A stretch of DNA of 36,890 bases from Priapulus caudatus (Eukaryota; Priapulida; Priapulimorpha; Priapulimorphida; Priapulidae): the NCBI RefSeq assembly GCF_000485595.1, contig NW_014577118.1, positions 634,530 through 671,419 on the forward strand. The letters run 5' to 3'. A program made the position numbers and the translations under genes. The notes beneath the pieces are model-generated. The model was not told the origin of the DNA. It was given only the letters and a program-made list of their open reading frames with translations, and searched no databases. Positions 31,661 through 36,890 of this stretch are shown in pieces. Position 1 is the first letter of the stretch, and every line of letters begins with the position of its first letter.

Positions 31661-32460
31661 GCGTTGGTTTGTTGAGTATTTTGTTTGCTTTAAAAGCGAG
31701 CGCACCGGCGGGCGGGCGTGCTCAGCAACAACTAACTACTCGTCACAACTTCACGCGGTACTCGCAATAACCAGTTTCACGACCCCTTCGCGTGACGGAT
31801 GAAACAGAGTTCTGGATAATCTTCGTCGACAGGTTTGCATTCCATTCGTACCGCTGCTACGGATTTATGAAGAGTCACCTGGGCATGTAATACTAATAGG
31901 TTGCACAAGTCAGATGAAATGGGCGATATCCGCTCGCGAGCAATAGTAGGCCTACCTACATGCAGGTAGCAGATATAACAGCATATATACAAAGGGGCAG
32001 TAACGGTAGACCCCGGTGCGCATGCATCCACTCGTTATTACAGTCGCTGCGCGTCACTGGTGTATATAGGTTCCGTGGATATGACTGACCTTCTACTTCA
32101 ACGTAAGTGTGTAGCCGAACGACGGGGGTGAAGTGCGTTGGACACGTCGCTAAGTTATTGCGCATATAAACGTTTCGAAATCCGGTAATAACCGACCGTA
32201 AACCGGGATCCTTGAACACGCTTGGTTTTTTGTTGCGCGCGAGTGTGTTCTCTTTCTCGAAGTTCACCTTGCGGCGAATGAAATTACTAGTATGAGGCAG
32301 CAAGCACTCTGCACGCGCGAGGCAACTCTGTGCGTCTGCGACGCTGACATAAGCGGCACAATCAATTTTTGTCGTAAAGCCTGCTTGTCGCCCATAATAA
32401 GACCACCTGAGTCCAGAAACCGCGAGATGCGCACCACATGAAGAATTGATGGTCCATGAC
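31661..32460. other. Non-coding stretch with a chance open frame
   Basis: The minus strand is open from 32468 to 31956, but the frame starts with GTG and its first real Met is far inside. No motif is recognised, so it is not called as a gene. Confidence 0.4.
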
Positions 32461-32468
32461 CCACTCAC

Positions 32469-32590
32469 TGAGCTCTCTCTCTCTCTCTCTTCCTTTCTCT
32501 CTCCCCCTTCTCTCTCTCTCTCGCTTTTTCCTCATTCTCTCTCTCTCTCTCTTTCTCGTGCGCGCTCTCTCTCTCTCTCTCTTCCTCGTG

Positions 32591-32634
<44 letters not shown>

Positions 32635-32730
32635 CGCGCTCTCTCTCCTTCGCCCCCTCTGTCGTTCTCTCTCCTTCCATCTCTTTTTCTCGCTCGCTTC
32701 TCTCTACTCTCTCTCTCTCGCTCTCTAGTA
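32469..32730. repeat. CT-rich array with CGTGCGCGC interruptions
   Basis: (CT)n blocks are separated by regularly recurring 'cgtgcgcgctctct' units, a higher-order pattern within a dinucleotide array. Confidence 0.9.
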
Positions 32731-33082
32731 ACAGCGCACGCAATCGTATTGCAGCTTCAACTCTGCAGCTTCTATATACACTACACGTGCCCTGCGTTTC
32801 TCGCGGCTTCTCGCGTTTTTATCCTAACAGAATAATCCATAATTAATTGCCCGCAGCTATCTACGTTTCCAAATTCCGAGGCTAAAATTATACATTTTTG
32901 ACACGTTTTGGTGATGTGCGATTAACAACTACATACAGTAGTTGTGTACTATACAATGCGGCACCCGATCGAAGTAGTGCAGTCTTTAGTAATGAACGTC
33001 TATATGTTGGCTACTTATTTGATTGCTGGTTACTGTAGCCAGAACACAAACAATTATTCAGCTATAATCAACTGTTAAGTAT

Positions 33083-33131
33083 AATGATACGAGTAAGAAA
33101 GGAATACTATTCCTTTCTTACTCGTATCATT
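33083..33131. repeat. Perfect palindrome: 24-bp arms, 1-base spacer
   Basis: 33083-33106 is exactly the reverse complement of 33108-33131, with a single C at 33107. Nothing around it marks a transposon end. Confidence 0.95.
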
Positions 33132-34640
33132 TTCTGACATTACAGTTTGTCGGGCTTAAGCCATACATAACTGGATGCTAATCACGAATCCCAATTAACA
33201 AAGTTCATTTATTTGAAAAGAAAATGGCGCTCGGTGTGATTCATATAATTAGTTGGTTTGGATGTTCACGTGTATAGAGTCCCACTGCCCTTCCAAACGT
33301 AACTATGTCATCGCCATTGTGCGTTGAGTTTTTATTTATTTAAACATATACAGCTACAACTGCCAGTTACAGTGACAATAAAATAACTCCCCCTTTAAAC
33401 ATGGAAATATTCCACACAGCGCGAATGCGTTGCGCGGGGGCGTATAAACATAATTATATATATAGAGGGCGCGCACGGAGCAGACTAAATTGAGATCGGG
33501 GTGACCTACTTCAATCATAGAATAGTGCCGAGATATATTTCACCATGTGTTTAAGTTGTCAGGTTGCTACGCCTATAAAGCATTATATTAGACCACGCAT
33601 GCATGATTTGTCAGATGAATTAACGAACACAACACAGAGACTATCATCAGCCCGCAATACCTTTGACCGCGCCGAGCTAGTGAGTGAATCATCATGAAAT
33701 AGTCGGGATGGGGGCAGTTAAAGTGCCAATTACTACCGACGTAATGCTCAATTATGTACGCAGTCGCTTCTTTGCGAAGAAACCTGAATCATTAATTACG
33801 GATAATGACTCTGTCACAAGCGCGCGAGCAAACATTGTTTGTCCTCCATCTTGCACCCATAGAAATAATAAACTTGTTAAGCATCGCTATCGCTTTCTCC
33901 CCACACCACGTTACTGTAACACGCAGCAGTAAAGTAGCGCATGCGTGGTTACAGGAGCCATCTCTCGCTCGTAACCTCGGACAGGCAATCGTTAGCCATA
34001 CCGCGGCGTATGCTATCAGATATTCAATGCCGCGTCGTCGTGGTTATACGCCTCGCGGAATGTGACGGCGCCTGCGTCAGGGGCAATCTCGCGCGTTCAC
34101 GCGTGAACACTCGGTCGGGAACGAGAACAAATTTACGGCAATCTATTCCATAATAGCAGCCATCTGTATTCGCGTCGGTGCGTGAGACGTTGTCAAGGCT
34201 GCGCCTCTTGTCTGCACACGACAAACATGGAGAATACACACACACACGCCACGCGCGGTTTTCTTTCTCGTTTAAGTGGGTGGATCTAATCTGTGCCAGC
34301 TCGCAGGCAATCAAGCTTGTCCGTCCGTTTCATACTCAGTTGCATACATAGGGATTCTCGTAGTTTCTTATGTTCGGTCACCCTTAGTGATTGCCTGCCG
34401 ATATCATTGGCACCTATGCAAACACACATCTGCTAGCGACAGTGTGGAACAAGTTGACGTGAAACCGAGATGAAGAAGTTTTAAGGTCGTCCTTACTTTT
34501 GTCTCCTAACGTAAAATAAATACACGCACGAAGAACAGAAGGAAAGTTTCAATGCACAAAAATATGTCTAGCAGTTGTAACTAGACAGAGGGCACTCACG
34601 GAGAGTGCATACCTCCGCGAGCATGTAACATGTATGTGCT
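33132..34640. other. Stretch without recognised features
   Basis: Short open frames only, none with splice support. I see no RNA gene or element ends. Confidence 0.4.
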
Positions 34641-34740
34641 CGCTGGTGGCGGCTGCTGACTGACTCGCCTGCTGCTGACTCGCCGCTCACTGGTGGCTGC
34701 TGCTGACTCGCCACTCGCTGACTCGACGCGCTATCGATCG
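34640..34740. repeat. CTGCTGACTCGCC-type minisatellite
   Basis: Degenerate tandem units of 'gctgctgactcgcc' and 'gctcactggtgg'. Confidence 0.75.
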
Positions 34741-34749
34741 CGCGGTGGC

Positions 34750-35075
34750 TACACACACACACACACACACACACACACGCGAGTGATTGCATGACCTCTG
34801 TTTGCGCGGAGGAAATTAAACGACGCGCACACTTGAACGCACGCGCGCGCACACAGAGACACACACACATATACACAAGGACACATCTACACACATGGAC
34901 GTACACACATACCCGAATACACACACACACACGCGAACGCACACGCACACACACATACACAGAGAAAGACACACACACACACTCACACGTATGCACGCAC
35001 ATATGTACGCACGCACATAACACAGACACACACATACGCAAACGCGCACACGCCCGCGCGCACGCACGCACACAC
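34750..35075. repeat. AC/ACGC-rich microsatellite cluster
   Basis: CA run followed by a long ACACAC/ACGCAC-rich stretch. Overlapping open frames here are repeat translations. Confidence 0.9.
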
Positions 35076-35834
35076 GATGACGCCCGATCTTACGCTGCAG
35101 GTAGATATAGGTTACGCAATAGGCGGGCGGTTTATAGCTACAGGTACGTTTACGCACGGATATATAGTGACGCAGGGCGCCTGGCACTCGCCCTCGTTAA
35201 TCCTTCACATTGTGACACCGATGACAGCGATCGTCACGGAAGCATGATCTGTGCCACCAGCTTACCCCCTCCCTCCCCTTCCCCCTCCCTCCCTCACCCT
35301 CCACCCAGTGTAAATACGCCAACGATGTCGTATGCATTCTGGGTCACGTGATTGTCATTGTTACGCAAAGTAATGCGGCTGGCTGTCTATAGAATTGTTA
35401 TACGGTATAGCTGACAGCGCAGGAGAGATTTAATGTGCTAATAACTCATTTGTCACCGCGGTGGTGAGTGTGGGGTGAGGGGCTATATTGTCTGAAATGT
35501 GACGTGTTGATAATGTAATACGTAATGCGTATGAATCACATTAATTAGCAAAATAATCCGTTGAGACACAGGACTTTCATGTACAGACGCTGGTATTAGT
35601 TGGTCCATTAAGTAAAGTATAGTTTGTTCATTATTTGATTAAGATAATATAAGTATATAAAACGATTTGCAATATAAGCATTCATATTTCGCAGCGGTCG
35701 TTTGGGACTTGACATATCTGGGTCGTTATTGGTGAATACCTAGACCTGAGTCGATACACGTTACAATACGTCCGGACGTCATGGTCGAACGGAATGCCTT
35801 ACATGTGCACGCGTTCATACAACATTTGTCCCCT

Positions 35835-35837
<3 letters not shown>
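35076..35837. other. Stretch without recognised features
   Basis: It includes a short C-rich run (about 35265-35305) but no gene or element that I can support. Confidence 0.4.
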
Positions 35838-35866
<29 letters not shown>

Positions 35867-35880
35867 AAACAAAAACAACG

Positions 35881-35952
<72 letters not shown>
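35838..35952. repeat. (AAC)n microsatellite
   Basis: Over 100 bp of AAC units with a few variants. Confidence 0.95.
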
Positions 35953-36016
35953 CTTATACCTCGTGAACAAATGGAAATCCATAGCGCATATGCTAAAGTT
36001 TGCTAAACACCACCGA

Positions 36017-36165
36017 TCTCTCTCTCTCTCTCTCTTTTATCTTTCTCTCTCTCTCTTTCTTTCTCTCACTTTCTCTCTCTTTCTCTCTCTTTTTCTCTTT
36101 CTCTTTCTCCCCCTCTCTCTCTCTCTTTCTCCCTCCCTCTCTCTCTTTTCTCTCTCTCTCTCCGC
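36017..36165. repeat. CT-rich microsatellite
   Basis: (CT)n with CTTT and CCCT interruptions. Confidence 0.95.
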
Positions 36166-36729
36166 TCGACCACCGATCATCGAGGCCGGAAGAAATCGAC
36201 CAGTGCTTAAATCAGTGCCGTCTGACCCAATACGCGCGTATAATTACCACCCCTCCCTCGCGTGGCGAATGCGGGACATGTATATACACATCACTCGTGC
36301 ACGGTATAGTGGAGCAAACGCACGAGAGCCATATATACCTGTGCGTGTGTAATCGACTTACGGGTTGACCTACAATCGCACCGCCGCCGCGCGGAATAGA
36401 CCGCTGACTGAGACAGCATCCATGCAGTTAGAGCGAGCAGCAGCAAGTACCAATGCAGCTGTTACCATATGCGCAAAGAGCCGACAATAATTTATTATAT
36501 ATATTATCGTGGGTACTGTGCCATGCCGAAGACCAGCGTCAGGCTGCGGGGAAGGGGTGGGTAGATGCCAAGCAAGGACGATGCGTCAATTAGCAGCTAT
36601 ACTTCTATAATACGGTATTGCTTGCTCCGCGCGTAACTAGGGTGGTAAAAGCTGGCAGCGCACCTGTGTGATATTCGCACCGTGGTTGTGATCTAGAGAG
36701 ACGGAATCTCGAGAGAAAAGTATAGAGTG
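36166..36729. other. Stretch without recognised features
   Basis: No supported gene. A TA-rich patch lies near 36490. Confidence 0.4.
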
Positions 36730-36836
36730 AGAGAAAGGGGAGACAGACAGGGAGGGAGAAAGGTAGAGAGAGATAGAGAGAGAGAGAGAGAGACAGAGGC
36801 AAAAACAGAGGTAGAGACAGAGACTCTCAGAGGGAC

Positions 36837-36868
<32 letters not shown>

Positions 36869-36890
36869 GCAAAAACAGAGGTAGAGACAG
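36730..36890. repeat. GA-rich array with a repeated 29-bp segment
   Basis: (GA)n with the segment 'gcaaaaacagaggtagagac' present near 36799 and again at the window end, about 70 bp apart, so a larger tandem unit is starting here. Confidence 0.85.

Noticed and set aside
31956-32468. 170-codon minus-strand frame
   Set aside because: It starts with GTG, has no early Met, no recognisable motif and no splice partner.
32465-32743. Ser/Leu-rich and Arg/Glu-rich frames on both strands
   Set aside because: They are translations of the CT-rich microsatellite.

Overview
This is a window of animal (metazoan) nuclear DNA. It carries spliced genes with GT-AG introns and consistent codon phases, a decayed non-LTR retrotransposon, terminal-inverted-repeat elements, many simple repeats and one 10-base assembly gap. 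A gene resembling the N-terminus of the sperm fibrous-sheath protein FSIP2 suggests an animal with flagellated sperm, probably an invertebrate. I cannot name the taxon. All three supported genes lie on the minus strand.

Layout from left to right. 1-2405 holds no convincing gene. 2490-11666 (minus) is a six-exon gene for an unrecognised protein of roughly 1.3 k residues. It has several amphipathic helices of the type that bind the RII subunit of protein kinase A, an eight-cysteine module, and a C-terminal array of ten-residue repeats whose middle is scrambled by indels, probably sequencing error. Its first intron (about 4.1 kb) contains a dead LINE interrupted by nested TIR elements, plus a second LINE fragment. 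12006-15147 (minus) is an eight-exon gene for a 411-residue coiled-coil protein whose first part matches the FSIP2 N-terminus. Its stop codon lies about 340 bp upstream of the start of the first gene, so the two are in head-to-tail order. 15.2-18.0 kb is AT-rich and microsatellite DNA. 18.0-18.97 kb is one copy of a dispersed element ending in a 49-51 bp GT-rich minisatellite; it runs into the gap and a CA tract. 19533-25060 (minus) is a gene for a 1575-residue, largely disordered protein with a consensus N-myristoylation start, proline-rich segments and a polyglutamine tail. 26.03-27.44 kb is the second copy of the minisatellite element. 27.5-36.9 kb is gene-poor and dominated by tri- and dinucleotide arrays, with two weak coding candidates and a perfect 24-bp palindrome.

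Functional reading (inference): mammalian FSIP2 was named as a partner of the sperm-tail kinase-anchoring protein AKAP4. Finding an FSIP2-type gene beside a gene with AKAP-type helices makes a flagellar PKA-anchoring pair plausible. The helix motif is permissive and no binding has been shown.
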